Positions 49,669 to 61,060 of a stretch of 64,000 bases of DNA are shown piece by piece; position 1 is the stretch's first letter, and every line of letters begins with the position of its first letter. Both the position numbers and the translations under genes were made by a program. Source of the stretch: Epithemia pelagica (Eukaryota; Bacillariophyta; Bacillariophyceae; Surirellales; Surirellaceae). Below the pieces are notes generated by a model. That model worked only from the letters and a program-made list of their open reading frames with translations. It ran no database searches and was not told where the DNA came from. The stretch spans positions 868,001 through 932,000 of the forward strand of contig OX337239.1 in NCBI GenBank assembly GCA_946965045.2, written 5' to 3'.

Positions 49669-51826
49669 CGACCCAGAGAGTGCTATGACACATGGCCGTG
49701 TTACTATACTAATCATGAGTTTTTCCTTGTTCATATTCCATGTCTACCAAACACATGTTGTACAAATGGACACAGTCCTGTTGCGTCATTCTTCAGGGAT
49801 TCGCCGTAAACTTAGATCCTGCTCTTAGCTACCGGTAGTAACGATTTGAGACTCCTGTTCTTCAATCGCTCTCAACTATACCTGGTTCAGTGGAGTGTCG
49901 ATGAAGAAACATCACGAAACAAATAAAAAAGAGTCCCACCACCTGCTGAACAAGAAACTGCATCCATGTTTGATTGTTGAATACCGAAGCCCCTGCCCCC
50001 ATCCCAATTCTCCATTTGAAGAAATAACATAACATACTCCCATAGTGATCCTGCGTTCGTGATTCCCATGACACTGCACACAATTCTGTTTTTGTGAGAG
50101 TTGTGCGTTCTCTTCCATATATAACATCAAGCCTTCCTTCTTGGACACTCGCTTCCTTCCATGCAAAGCCAGAGACGCGCTTCCTTCAGTACAGCTGGGC
50201 GTTCTGGTGACTTTTCTTGCTTAGATCTCCTTGCAGTTTGTCTTGGATCTCTTTTTAAAATAAACGACACCGTTATTGATTCAATAACCATTGTTCTTCG
50301 AAATCCCTCGATATAGCCTTTGTTCCGTCAGGATCGACTGTGACTGTCGAATACAACCGTAATGGTGACAGCTGCAATAGACCAGTATCTAGCCATAGTT
50401 TGCCTCGTCGTAGTGTGATAGCAACACTAATGAACAATCGGCAAACCATCTCCTGCTTTTTGTGTAACGAACTTTGACCCCAAACAATTTCTTTGATAGG
50501 TTTGATTCATGCCCCTTTTTCAGTTGAGACTCAAAAATGGCGAGGACCGATTCGACCGATTCGCATCCCATGGTGATGGTGGCCGGGTCGTCTGGTGGGT
50601 CGTATCAGGTCGCTTTTTTGGCCCAACACATTTCCCTTGAAAATCTGAAATGACACTTCGTCGTACGGCGTGCAGACAAGTCAAGTATTGAAAGTTTGCG
50701 CGCCCATTTATTGAGTATATCCCGAAAGAGTAGATGTTGGAAGAGAGTTCCGAATACTCGCCGGCCGTGCTGGCGATTTTCCGAGTATGTCGGATGCTCG
50801 GAAGGTTATTTAGGCAAAAGATCGGGTAGCAGTCGTAGGGGTTTATTCAGGGGTTTATTCGGAATAAAGATGAAAGAAATGAGTATCAGTATAGGTAAAA
50901 GTGTATCAGTCCCGGGCTGATTCCCTCCAATCATGGCTCGCCAATAGATATGGAGATATAGGCGTGTCGGCGAACAAGCCACGAAAAATGATGCGCTCGC
51001 TCTCATCCATTAACTAAATTAATAAGGGGCAATAGTTCAGACTCCACTGCGATAGTGTGTGTCGTGTGGGGTGCCGTCCGATTTTTTTGGTTCTCCTCTT
51101 CGGTGTGTCTTGTGTAGCAGAAAGGAAGACAAAAAGTAGAGCACTCTATGCGATTTTTGTGACGCAAGAGGAGAGCGTCTCCATTCGTTTTCCTTGCAAC
51201 TCTTCCGTCTCTACTTGGGGATCGGCCCGCGAGAGTGTCCCTCGTGCTCTCGTTTTGCTTGTTGTTGGAAACTCCATCATAAACACCTTGTTTTGTTTAC
51301 TCCGCTTGTAACCTTACTCCTCCTATTCTCATCGTTCGAGTGCAGAAGAGTGGCCTCTCTTGTGGGATGCCTTTACAAGAGATTGCTGGGTAACAGAGCG
51401 GCGTACCATCACAACAACGTTTACGACCATCCGCACGGCATAACGAATCAACCGAACAAGGATATCCGCTCTTGACGTTCGCGCCTCATTAGTCGACTCT
51501 GTTCGGTTCCATCACAAGCGAACAACGTGGCGATTTCTTGCTTTGTGACTCCCGAAAAAGCAATAAGGTTCGATTTGAACGCTGGTCCAATCGGTTGGAG
51601 GATCGCGGCCTTTGGAACCCCCTCATTGATCTGAACGGCTAGTCTTTGGCCTTCCAATCAACCTTCCCAAGAGAGGCGAAGATACATTTTTGTCAGCACC
51701 TTGTGCTCATCTTTGCTGAATCTTCTGTGTGCTGTTCAAGGAAAGTTTGTGTTTCTCATTCTCCTTGGACAAGGATATCGCCCATTCCTTTTTCCCTACC
51801 CAGGGAAAGCTTTCTAGTTGTTACCC
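49669..51826. other. 2.1-kb gene-poor region
   Basis: No supported gene on either strand. Frames are short (at most about 94 codons) and none has a recognisable motif. GGGGTTTATTC-like sequence occurs twice in tandem at about 50838-50862. The final few hundred bp must contain the myosin promoter. Confidence 0.5.
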
Positions 51827-54800
51827 ATGATGCGTGTGACGACCCGTTGGCAGCCACAAAAGCAAGAAGAGGAAGTGAGCACGAGCACCACCCAGTCTCC
51901 TACCATGAGCGGTAGTAGCACTAGTTTCACGACATCGGCAGCTGCCGCAGCCTTGAAAAAGTTTCGACGACCTCCGGCGCTCTCCATGCCTTCGCCCAGC
52001 AATCAGAGTCACACCTCATCTTACATTCACAATCATGTCAACAATAGCTACAACCACAACAACAACAACAATGGTCCACTGTCCACGTCGTCACAGCCGC
52101 ACTATTCTTCCTATACAGCAAGTACAAGAACATCTTCTTCAACGCCCCCGTTCGGAGCGGCCTCCTCTTCGGTGCCCTCTTCATATAGTGCTAGATCGGC
52201 TGCCCCTCGCTATCAACAAAACAATCACTATACCTCCTCGTCTTCTTCCTCATCTCCTCCCATGACGACGGTTCCGAGTCATAGTCCTACAGGTGGCAGT
52301 AGTACGGCCAGTACCAAACAGCAGGTTGCACAAGAAAATTATACGCACGTATGGGTATTGCCACCGACCGTCAAGAAACCTGTGCGCATCTCGTCGACTT
52401 CCTCTACCGTCAGCAATAGCAACCATGGAAAACCTGGGTTTGGTTCTTTCCACAGTAGCAGCGGTATCGAAGACGACCCATCCAGACAGCAACAACAGAA
52501 AAATCGTCATGGAGGAAGAAATCCCTGGGGATGGAAAAAGGGGCTCATGGTGGAACAAACCAAGGAACAGTTGGTGGTACAATTACTTGAAGAAGAGCAA
52601 GAACAAGACAATGAGCCAGATGCATATCCATATCGTCAGGGACGAAAAAACCGCACCGAGACAACGCCTACCGTCCTCACTTTTGATGCGAAGGCCTTGG
52701 GCGAATCCGTCTTGCTAACCAATGAATTTGATGTAGATCCTGAGACGGGAAATATACTGCCTCCGGATGATCTCATTACATTGACTCATTTAAATGAACC
52801 CGCTGTTCTTGAGTCGTTGTTGGCAAGGTATCAACGCGATATCATTTATACCAACACTGGTGCTGTCTTGTTGGCCTTGAATCCCTTTCAAAGTGTTCGA
52901 GGCTTGTACGGTGAAGCGGCCATGAAATCGCACTGGCAAGCAGCCGAGCTAGGACATTACAGTCCACCACACGTTTATGGCATTGCCGATGCGGCCTTTC
53001 GGTCCATGCGGCGTCAACTTGAAGAAGGAAAACGCGGTCGTGCACATCAATCCATTCTGGTATCGGGTGAGTCAGGTGCAGGCAAGACGGTGACCACCAA
53101 GTTTGTCATGAAATATCTGGCCGCCCTCTCGCAACGATCTACAATAAAGGAACCACAAGAACGAGCCTACCGCAAAGCAGCGGCCATTCGAAGTACCGGT
53201 GCCGTTTCCCCTCGTCCCTCCTCTTCTCATGACGACAATTTGACCTCCTTGACACTTTTGTCAGGATCCACTTCCATTGAAGGTCAAGTCTTGCAATCCA
53301 ATCCTATTTTGGAATCTTTTGGCAATGCTCGAACCGTCCGCAACGACAATAGTAGTCGATTTGGCAAGTTTATCGAGATCCAATTTTCGGAAACTGGAAA
53401 ATTGGTAGGTGCCAGTATTGAAACCTATTTGCTGGAAAAGGTGCGACTGGTGCATCAGTCACCAGGAGAACGAAACTATCACATTTTCTATGAACTCTTG
53501 GCGGGTGGTATGGATGCCCGACAGTTGTCTCATTATTTCATTGCTCGAACGGCGCATCCTGAAGATTTCAAGTTGACTGCCTCGGGGACGTATGATCGTC
53601 GTGATGGTGTCACGGACCAAGAAACCTACAAGGCTTTGCGACACGCCTGTGTGGCCATGAAGTTTTCCAATGAAGATTTACATGCCGTGTTCTGTGTCAC
53701 GGCTGCCCTGCTCCATGCATCGAACATCACCTTGATGTGCGAAGAAGATGACGAAGGCGAACAATGCTTTCTGGATCACGATAATGTGCATTTAACGCCG
53801 GTTTGTCAGTTATTAGGCATCACGGTGGAAGATCTGGAATTGGCGCTCTGTCAACAAACCTTGACGGTGGGACGCAACCAAACGGTTACGAAACGGCTAA
53901 CATTGGAAAAGGCCATCAAGGGATTGGAAGCGCTTCTCAAGGCTGTCTATGGTGCATTGTTCCAATATCTGGTCCGCCGTGTCAATGGTTCAATAGCCTA
54001 TAAGGAATCCGAACAAGAACCACCAGTGGCTTCGGTTCGGGTGTTGGACATCTTTGGTTTTGAATCTTTTCACATCAATTCCTTTGAACAGTTGTGCATC
54101 AATTACTGCAATGAAACTCTTCAGCAGCAGTTCAATGCCTTTGTTCTCAAAAACGAGCAGGCCGAATACGAACGTGAAGGCATTGAATGGTCTTTTATTG
54201 CCTTCGAAGAAAATCAAGACGTGTTGGATTTGATTGAAAAGCGTGGGCATGGCCTTTTAAGTTTGTTGGACGACCAATGTAGAGCACCGGGACCATCCGA
54301 TAAGGCCTTTTTCATGCAAGTGTTCAAGAAATGCACCGGATTGGAGCGATTGTCCATTTCTCGCCAACAGGAGGCCAATCAGCAATTTGCCATTCAGCAT
54401 TACGCTGGACTGGTTGAGTACACGACCTATGGGTTTGTGGAGAAAAATCGGGATGAACTCAGCAAGGAAGGAACCGAATTGGTCAAGAACTCTTCGAGTC
54501 CGTTTGTCCAAGAGTTGGCTCGTATTATGGAAGAATCGACGGAGGAGCCGTGCGCTCCAGGATCAAGTTCACCAACAATGACACCTCGGACCTTGCGTCG
54601 ATCTGATTCCTCTGTGGGTCGCGCGACGGTAGGAGGCCAATTTCGAAGGCAATTGCGTCACTTGCGCACTAAGATTGACGAAACCACCCCTCACTACATT
54701 CGATGTCTGAAGCCCAATGATTTGTTGGTTCCAGAACACTTTGATACTTCAGTCGTCGCTGAACAACTGAGATGCGGTGGAATTCTGGAAGCGGTCCGTG

Positions 54801-55963
54801 TGGCTCGAGCCGGCTTTACCCAGCACTATGCTCATGCTGATTTTGTACACCGTTATCGAACCCTGGCATGGAAAGAATTGGCGAAAAAGGAAGTCAGGCA
54901 TCAACAACAACAGCAGCAATCGACGACCCCTTCATATCTCAAGTCTCGAACCGGAGCTTTTCGTGCTGCATCGCCGAATTCCTTCTCTTCCAATACTCAA
55001 AACAGTGCATTCCGAGCAACCTCTCCCACGGGATTCTCCCCAAGTGGTGTGAATACTGCTCCGGCCAGTCGAAAGAGCTCCAATGGGACAATTCAAGCGT
55101 CGTCGAGCTTCGGAGGAGATCCCAAGACGCAATGCAATGATTTGATTCGAATTTTGTACCGAAAAATACAAGAGCAAGAGAATGAAGACCAGGCGGCAGG
55201 TGGTGATTATGATGTGGATAACGTTGGATCCATTGATTCGTGGGATGACAGTCCTGCGAAGGCCAAGTCATATGCGTACAAACCCGCACCTCGTCCATCT
55301 TGGACCAAATCCCCATTCAACCGCGAAAGCACGACCCCACGGCCGTCTGTGGCAAACACGAAGAGCCCCGCGTCTTCGACCCCAACAGCAAATTGGAAAC
55401 GAGGTGGTCCTTCATCGTCCGACTTTGCCAAGGTAGGGATTCAAATGGGTAAGACGAAGGTCTTTCTACGACACAAGGCGTTTGAAATACTGGAACGCAT
55501 GCGAAGTCGCTTGCGGACAAAGGCAGCGACACAGCTCAACAGCATCTTTCGTATGTACTTGGCCAGAAGTGCCTACATTCCGTATCGTGACGCCTTCCGA
55601 AGAGAAATGAGAGAAAAACAGATGATGTTTGAGAGAGCAAATGAATTTAAGGAGTCCAAGGAAAGCGATGAAGGTGACCATGAAGGACATGGATATCCTT
55701 CGGACAATAGTTATAACCGCGGCAGCGTCCGAGGTGGCGATGGCGAGCCGCCTCATTTTTACAATCCATCGCGATTGGCGGCCATGTTTGGTGGCATGGC
55801 GAACATCAATTCAGAATCGTTGGTGGACAAATGGGTCGAGTCGCAAGTGCGCAATGCTATTCATAACCCTGTTCCAAGACATGAATGGGGTAAGGCAGCT
55901 CCCTCCAATGGATCATTCAAATGGGTCCTTTCTGATGGACTTTGGATCCGGAGCGCCATTTAG
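51827..55963 (+). CDS. Unconventional myosin heavy chain, short tail
   Basis: 1378 aa from ATG 51827 (a second ATG follows at once). An N-terminal disordered Ser/Asn/Thr/Pro region of about 290 residues precedes the motor (about 295-1225). Motor motifs: P-loop GESGAGKT (414-421), switch I NDNSSRFGKF (about 504-513), switch II DIFGFE (741-746), relay helix with SLLDDQC, the actin-binding PHYIRCLKPND, and GKTKVFLR at the converter. One IQ-like motif (TQLNSIFRMYLARSAY, about 1235) is followed by a short charged helix and a roughly 110-residue tail without a known domain. Insertions are a roughly 45-residue Ser-rich loop after the P-loop helix, and two disordered insertions of about 75-80 residues flanking CNDLIRIL just before the converter; the first contains AFRAASPNSF/AFRATSPTGF repeats. 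Class assignment is not possible by eye. Confidence 0.93.
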   Translation: MMRVTTRWQPQKQEEEVSTSTTQSPTMSGSSTSFTTSAAAAALKKFRRPPALSMPSPSNQSHTSSYIHNHVNNSYNHNNNNNGPLSTSSQPHYSSYTASTRTSSSTPPFGAASSSVPSSYSARSAAPRYQQNNHYTSSSSSSSPPMTTVPSHSPTGGSSTASTKQQVAQENYTHVWVLPPTVKKPVRISSTSSTVSNSNHGKPGFGSFHSSSGIEDDPSRQQQQKNRHGGRNPWGWKKGLMVEQTKEQLVVQLLEEEQEQDNEPDAYPYRQGRKNRTETTPTVLTFDAKALGESVLLTNEFDVDPETGNILPPDDLITLTHLNEPAVLESLLARYQRDIIYTNTGAVLLALNPFQSVRGLYGEAAMKSHWQAAELGHYSPPHVYGIADAAFRSMRRQLEEGKRGRAHQSILVSGESGAGKTVTTKFVMKYLAALSQRSTIKEPQERAYRKAAAIRSTGAVSPRPSSSHDDNLTSLTLLSGSTSIEGQVLQSNPILESFGNARTVRNDNSSRFGKFIEIQFSETGKLVGASIETYLLEKVRLVHQSPGERNYHIFYELLAGGMDARQLSHYFIARTAHPEDFKLTASGTYDRRDGVTDQETYKALRHACVAMKFSNEDLHAVFCVTAALLHASNITLMCEEDDEGEQCFLDHDNVHLTPVCQLLGITVEDLELALCQQTLTVGRNQTVTKRLTLEKAIKGLEALLKAVYGALFQYLVRRVNGSIAYKESEQEPPVASVRVLDIFGFESFHINSFEQLCINYCNETLQQQFNAFVLKNEQAEYEREGIEWSFIAFEENQDVLDLIEKRGHGLLSLLDDQCRAPGPSDKAFFMQVFKKCTGLERLSISRQQEANQQFAIQHYAGLVEYTTYGFVEKNRDELSKEGTELVKNSSSPFVQELARIMEESTEEPCAPGSSSPTMTPRTLRRSDSSVGRATVGGQFRRQLRHLRTKIDETTPHYIRCLKPNDLLVPEHFDTSVVAEQLRCGGILEAVRVARAGFTQHYAHADFVHRYRTLAWKELAKKEVRHQQQQQQSTTPSYLKSRTGAFRAASPNSFSSNTQNSAFRATSPTGFSPSGVNTAPASRKSSNGTIQASSSFGGDPKTQCNDLIRILYRKIQEQENEDQAAGGDYDVDNVGSIDSWDDSPAKAKSYAYKPAPRPSWTKSPFNRESTTPRPSVANTKSPASSTPTANWKRGGPSSSDFAKVGIQMGKTKVFLRHKAFEILERMRSRLRTKAATQLNSIFRMYLARSAYIPYRDAFRREMREKQMMFERANEFKESKESDEGDHEGHGYPSDNSYNRGSVRGGDGEPPHFYNPSRLAAMFGGMANINSESLVDKWVESQVRNAIHNPVPRHEWGKAAPSNGSFKWVLSDGLWIRSAI

Positions 55964-56457
55964 CTATGATCTCTTGTAACACAAGAGCTTTGGGTTGCTG
56001 TATCAAGGTTACTTTCTTTCACTGCTACAACGTTGTGCTACAGAATCTGAATCCGATACAGTACCTAGCAGGCATAAGACCCACACCAAAAGCATCAACA
56101 CAATTCATGAATCCCAGAACATTAATATAGATCGAAAATCTCGCGAGAAACAAACAGTCTTTAGTGTAGTTATTCGGACATTCTTTGAGCATCCTGGTTT
56201 AGTGAGACTTGCGCTGATGCTCACCGTCCAACTGGGATTCTTGTTGTTCTTGGAGGTACGACGAGTATACGGGAAGGTAATGTAAAAATATGTTAAATTG
56301 CAACGTTCTACTTTATATTTTAACCAGAAACAAAAGATTGATTGTCATAGCTGGTCGTGTGTTACACACGATTTTCTGCAACTGGTGTTTGTTTGAGCTG
56401 AGTCGTTTTCGTCTTTTGGGTGAGTACTACAAGCCTGCTGTTCTTTTTTCATTACGA
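55964..56457. other. Convergent spacer
   Basis: About 490 bp. A 96-codon plus-strand frame (55995-56285) contains a hydrophobic stretch, but nothing else supports it as a gene. Confidence 0.4.
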
Positions 56458-57405
56458 TTAGACATTGGAGTTCATTTGGGCGAGAGCAATGTGTCGAGCA
56501 AAGAGACGAGACGCTCGACTAACGTTTTGGCACTCGCGACGCAATTCTTCGGCCATTGCATCATTTTGGTAGCAACCAGAAGAGGAGGAGGAGGAAGAAG
56601 AAGCACCACCACAAGTGTTCACTGCTGCCGCGGGAGCAAAGGTTTCTTGTATCTCATAAACCAAATGAACCAATCGGATGCGTCGCTGGTACTTGTCCTT
56701 GTAAATGCCTCGGCACATTTGTCGTTCGACACCCACCAACATGTCTCCAAAGTCTTCATGTTCATACAAGTACATGAGTTTGCGTTCTTCGGCCTTGGTC
56801 AGAATGCTACCGCCACCACGAGATTTACTAGTCGAGTTGATGGAGGTATGACTGCTTCGACTTGTTTCCGATGAGCAATGATGCAGCGGCGGTCGCGGTT
56901 CCATGGTGGTGAGACAACAGGCGCTGTAGAGGTTCAACAAGGTGGCTTGGCAAAAGGGCTCTTCCCCATTTTCATCCGCTCGACTTTGTTCGGCCAAGGC
57001 CAAGGATTTGGCCAAATGTGTGTTGGTTGCCTTAAAGAGTCGATAGTCATCTTGCGAGTACCACAAGTTGTCGCAATCTTCTGCAGTCAAATCAATTTCG
57101 GGATCAATCCAGGTAATAAAGGATGATTGTTTGCCGAAATGCACGTTCTTGGAGTGCGAGACGGAGGTTGAAGAGGAAGAAGAACGAATACTAGAAGCAG
57201 CAGTGGAAGAAGCAGTAGAGGAGGAATGATCCTCAAGCAACAACGTTTGCGGCTTGTGTTGACTAGGATGGTCCACGGTGAGAGTGGAACACATGGATCC
57301 ATCATCATTGCGTGATGGTTGCTTTTTCACGGTAGATTGGGATGGTTGGGAAGGTGCCTGTTGCACTCTAAGAAGAACCTGTTGTACGATATCTCGTGCT
57401 CTCAT
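56458..57405 (-). CDS. Diatom-type protein of unknown function with LWYSQDDY motif
   Basis: 315 aa. The N-terminal 80 residues are Gln/Ser-rich and disordered. A VHFGKQSSFITWIDPEIDLTAEDCDNLWYSQDDYRLFK block at about 88-125 is followed by a Cys/Ser-rich linker, then a helical block (about 205-255, KLMYLYEHEDFGDMLVGVE and RGIYKDKYQRRIRLVHLVYEIQE) and a last helix with EELRRECQNVSRASRLFARHIALAQ. From memory, the W-Y-x-x-x-D-Y-x-x-x-K block followed by an Arg-rich helix recurs in many uncharacterised diatom proteins, but no biochemical function is known to me. ATG at 57405. Confidence 0.7.
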   Translation of the reverse strand: MRARDIVQQVLLRVQQAPSQPSQSTVKKQPSRNDDGSMCSTLTVDHPSQHKPQTLLLEDHSSSTASSTAASSIRSSSSSTSVSHSKNVHFGKQSSFITWIDPEIDLTAEDCDNLWYSQDDYRLFKATNTHLAKSLALAEQSRADENGEEPFCQATLLNLYSACCLTTMEPRPPLHHCSSETSRSSHTSINSTSKSRGGGSILTKAEERKLMYLYEHEDFGDMLVGVERQMCRGIYKDKYQRRIRLVHLVYEIQETFAPAAAVNTCGGASSSSSSSSGCYQNDAMAEELRRECQNVSRASRLFARHIALAQMNSNV

Positions 57406-59360
57406 GGTAAAGAATGATTATATAAAGAAGTGCCGTTGTTTGTTCTTGGTGTGTGGTTATGTTTTGTCTCTCCAAAGAAGGAACCAGGATGGGTAATCGT
57501 CGTTTGGCGTGCCCTTGCTTGGAACAAAATTGTGACGACCCTTTTGCGCACACAGATCGTGAAGCACCCAAAGCCGGAATATATGCGTGTATCTTGGCAG
57601 GGACGATGCTGGTTATTTTAACACAAAGCTGCCGTTCAAACAAATTGTACGATGCGCAACTATCAATCTTGGTGTCAGCCACTTGGCTGGGGTCATAAGT
57701 AAAATCCAAAAGACCACACGAGTAACTCTACCAAGTCAACTAACGAACAGATCCAACAAAATCGAAAGGGCAATATTTCATATAATTGCCTCTCTAGATG
57801 GGAAATCTATTGCGCTTTACCCAAGCGGGTGCTGTGTGTAGTCAGAAAATTTCCAGCGGCTCAGAAACTCAAAGTACATTATGATCTAGGGTGTTCATAT
57901 ATTTCAATTTTCTCACCCGCCATGAGTAGTGTCGCACAACATGTGTTTCTTGTTAAGCCTCTCAATAGCCCTCATAAAGGGATTCGTTCAATCGTACTGT
58001 TCAGAAGATCGATACTCTTATAATTGCCATCTCGCAAGAGGGCTAAGTTATCCGCAGTCCTACCAATATCTTGCTTTTATCCTGTCTCTTGCAACCTAAT
58101 CGAACAGCATCTTTTTCTGGACATACCATCCCAACCAGACACGCGCGACAAGCCATCGATTCGACTTTAGACTCTTTGTGTACATGTGCTCTTAATGGTG
58201 GGGAATGAACATTCGAATCTGGCTGCGCGTTATTGGACACGAACACCCATAAAGGTTTTGGTGGGAAGTGGGATCGCTCGTGCTCGTTCCCAAAGCAATG
58301 CCTTGGTCGCAATCAACAATCTCAAAATCAATCTCTCCTGCCCCTCCCCCAAAATGTAACTCGAACTTGCGCGTCGGAAAAGCTCGTCCCATACCAAACA
58401 TCAATGATCATCATCTCCTCAAACACCGAGATTGCCCGTTCACTTTCACTGGGCACCCAATGCTTCATAGCTCGGGTGAATAATTGCATCACAAGAGAGA
58501 AAGCCTCGTCGTCGTGGCTGTTGGTTGGTTGCGCGGTGGGGGTCTTCTCCACGACGACACAAGTCATTGCACGAGCCGAACAGGGCATTGTGGTGGTTGA
58601 TGTCAGTGTGCATGACTCGGTGCTTTGTGTGACCCCCAGAATGCGTGTTTCTGCAAAACTGCGCTTTTCTCTTTCCAAATAGCATCATGAGGTAGAAAGG
58701 AGCAACCCTGGTGCCTCTATTGCAAGGTCTTGTTGATGAAGAACCATCCATCCTCTGGGGGCACTGACTGTGGTTGAATGACAATTTTTGTTGCAATATA
58801 GCTTGTGATGTTAGTGTGTTCTATTCGTTTGTGACGATTTCTTGGAGATGGTACAAGCCCCTATCTAGTTTCTATTTGCGCAAAGGAACATGGAGTGGTT
58901 GTTGTTGGAGGCGCAATGAAAGGAACAAATCTTTATTCGTCTTGGTGTTGTTTTGTATAGGTCCTTGCCTTTTTCGTACCGTACATTGTGTCCCATACCG
59001 AACTGGCGAGTGTCTGTCGTTTTTCGATACAAAAAATCACATTCCAACGACCGCCACTTGCAATTTGCAGGCTTTTGATCTAGGTAGTCTATTCGGTAGT
59101 GGTATGTACTTGTCACTCTGTACTCTGTAGGTGTCGTCCTTGTGCCGAAGAAGCCAGTCTCTATATTGCTAAGGTTACCTTCTATCCTCTTTGCAGGCTT
59201 ACCATTTTCGTTTCACATACACATGTTCTACCCATACCACGAACATAAGAAAAGTCGATACAAGGAAAGAGATTTGACGAAGATTCTGGACAGAAAGGGC
59301 GACTAAGGGCGACCTCTACACCACGAAAAGCGACTGGATCATGGAAGGTCATGGTCACTA
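57406..59360. other. 2-kb gene-poor region
   Basis: No supported gene. Minus-strand frames at 58192-58404 and 58328-58678 overlap one another in different frames; the first has a protein-like stretch (FELHFGGGAGEIDFEIVDCD) and could be a relic, but stops flank it closely. Confidence 0.4.
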
Positions 59361-59488
59361 CTTCTCCGTACTTTGAATAATTTTACGATCAGGCAAAAGT
59401 GAAAGGGCTGTTTCGCGCATTGGTTTTGAAATTTTAGTAGAAATAGTACTGAGTCCTACGTGCAAACGCACCTCCGCCGTGGACGACC

Positions 59489-59632
59489 ATGGCGGATTCT
59501 AACCCCGACGGCATGGCTGATGAGGCTACCCCAAGCGCCCAACCAGTTGATAATCAAGCCATCTCTTACGAAGGTGATGCGGCATCCTTCCTTCCTTTTT
59601 CTCATCGCGTGCAACATCTTTTGTTGCTGTGA
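59489..59632 (+). other. 47-codon frame, possible first exon or relic
   Basis: Starts at an ATG in CCATGG and begins MADSNPDGMADEATPS. The acidic, well-behaved start contrasts with the random-looking end. A GTGATG donor-like site follows ...ISYEG. A decayed copy of the same stretch (GACGGCATGGCTAATGAGG) lies 377 bp downstream, so this is more likely part of a repeated relic than a working gene. Confidence 0.25.
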
Positions 59633-59688
59633 TCATTGTTGGTTTCTAACAACTGGCGTTTCTCCTTTCTTCAATTGACCCTCAAAAT

Positions 59689-60146
59689 AACTGACCTTTC
59701 TAAACCCACCGAACAAGCTAATGTAACTGACCTATCTACACACACCGAACAAGTGAACAACTGACCTTTCTTAACTCACCGAATATTCTCAAGGTGTCTG
59801 TTGGTCTCAATACTCCGGATTGGCACTGACGCATCTTCATTCCCTCTTATCTTCAGTCTGAGCAACTCCTCACCCATGCTCACGACGGCATGGCTAATGA
59901 GGCCAGTCCAAGCACCAACTGTTGCTAACCCAGCCATCTCTTTCAACTGACCTTTTCTATACACACCGACCAAGCTACTCTTAACTGACCTTTTCTATAC
60001 ACACCGACCAAGCCACCAATTGACCTTTCTCAACACACCGAACAATCTCAAGATGTCAGCTCCTTCCTGTTGGTCTCAGGACTCCGGATTGGCACTGACT
60101 CTCCACTGCCTCTTATTTTAATTATGAGCAACTCCTCACCCATGCT
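59689..60146. repeat. Nested repeats: two blocks of about 36-bp minisatellite within a duplicated 200-bp unit
   Basis: AACTGACCTTT-like units ending CACACCGA-CAAG start at 59689, 59725 and 59759, and again at 59945, 59982 and 60018. Each triplet is followed by GGTCTCA-ACTCCGGATTGGCACTGAC and then GAGCAACTCCTCACCCATGCT (59860-59880 and 60126-60146). The second block is offset from the first by about 256-269 bp. Confidence 0.85.
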
Positions 60147-60847
60147 TAAGCAACTGCGCCTTTTCTGTCGGTTGATCTCTGCATTCCACCTCTGGCTATG
60201 CTTCCCACCTTCAGTCTCCATATTACACCCTCTCCACTCCATCCGCCTATGTGGCTCTTTCTACCCATCGACTCCCACGTGCTGAGGTTACCAGTACTGA
60301 ACTGTTTCTTCATTGAATCTCCCCTGATGCTGTTCTTTCAGCTGTTACTTCAAGTCTCTATGCCTTAAAGGAATTTCCATCCCTCTACGGTATTTGGCTT
60401 GTTTTGAATATGCCACCGCACTCTACACCCCATGTTTTGAGTTCCAGATGCAACTCTTCTAATCAAGCTTCTTCCTTCCGGAACTGCACATTTCAGCTCC
60501 CGTGGTAATTTCGTTTGTTCTGAAGATCCACCTTTCCCCCTCTGCTTGAACCCTGCAAACTACACATTGCATGCCCCATTTCATCACCTCCCTTTCACTA
60601 TGTCATTCATTGTCCATCCAACTTTACATGCAAGCTTGAACTTGGCGCCGACTTATACTGCACTCTTCCGCCCCTTGACCTTCATCTCGCACCGAATAAC
60701 TACCATCACTACCTGGTAGGTAGACCTGTTAGTCCTCGCCTCTTGACTGAGGCCGGGCGCGTCGGTCGACTCACTCCGCGTGGGTGAGCACGGCAGCGTT
60801 AAAATAGACTACCACTTTTTTTTTTTTTTTCTTCTCCGTACTTTGAA

Positions 60848-61060
60848 AGTCATAGTAAAATCGAATTGTTGTCGATTTGGATCCCCCGGGGAGAGCAAGA
60901 GGCGAGAAAAGGAGAGCATTGTGATTGTGACGAGGACCTTCTTCTTCGACACGATCATACAAGAGAGACAACCGTTTGTGTTTTGTTTCTACTAGCTACG
61001 ACAAGTTCTACACTGCCGTGGAACTTTGTTTCTTGCTGGAAAAACTAGAGTAGCATCGTC
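60848..61060. promoter_or_regulatory. Upstream region of the sulfhydryl oxidase gene
   Basis: Only about 210 bp separate the right direct repeat from the ATG at 61061, so the insertion-like segment lies very close to this gene's promoter. Confidence 0.4.

Larger units (their letters stand above)
59361..60847. mobile_element. 1.5-kb insertion-like segment flanked by 17-bp direct repeats
   Basis: CTTCTCCGTACTTTGAA occurs at 59361-59377 and again at 60831-60847. The right copy is preceded directly by a run of 15 T (60816-60830). The interior differs from its surroundings: it is C/T-rich on the plus strand, has no long frame, and contains minisatellite and higher-order repeats. No transposase, reverse transcriptase or integrase is visible. 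Flanking direct repeats plus a homopolymer suggest insertion with target-site duplication, but a T tract at this end is not the standard retroposon layout, so replication slippage or ectopic recombination are alternatives. Confidence 0.5.

Noticed and set aside
55629..55979. 116-codon frame overlapping the myosin tail, ending in MDFGSGAPFSYDLL
   Set aside because: Its end looks protein-like, but the myosin frame stays open with acceptable composition to 55963, and no intron or indel joining the two was found.
58192..58678. Overlapping minus-strand frames, one with a protein-like stretch
   Set aside because: Stops lie close on both sides, two frames compete for the same DNA, and no family is recognisable; at most a relic.
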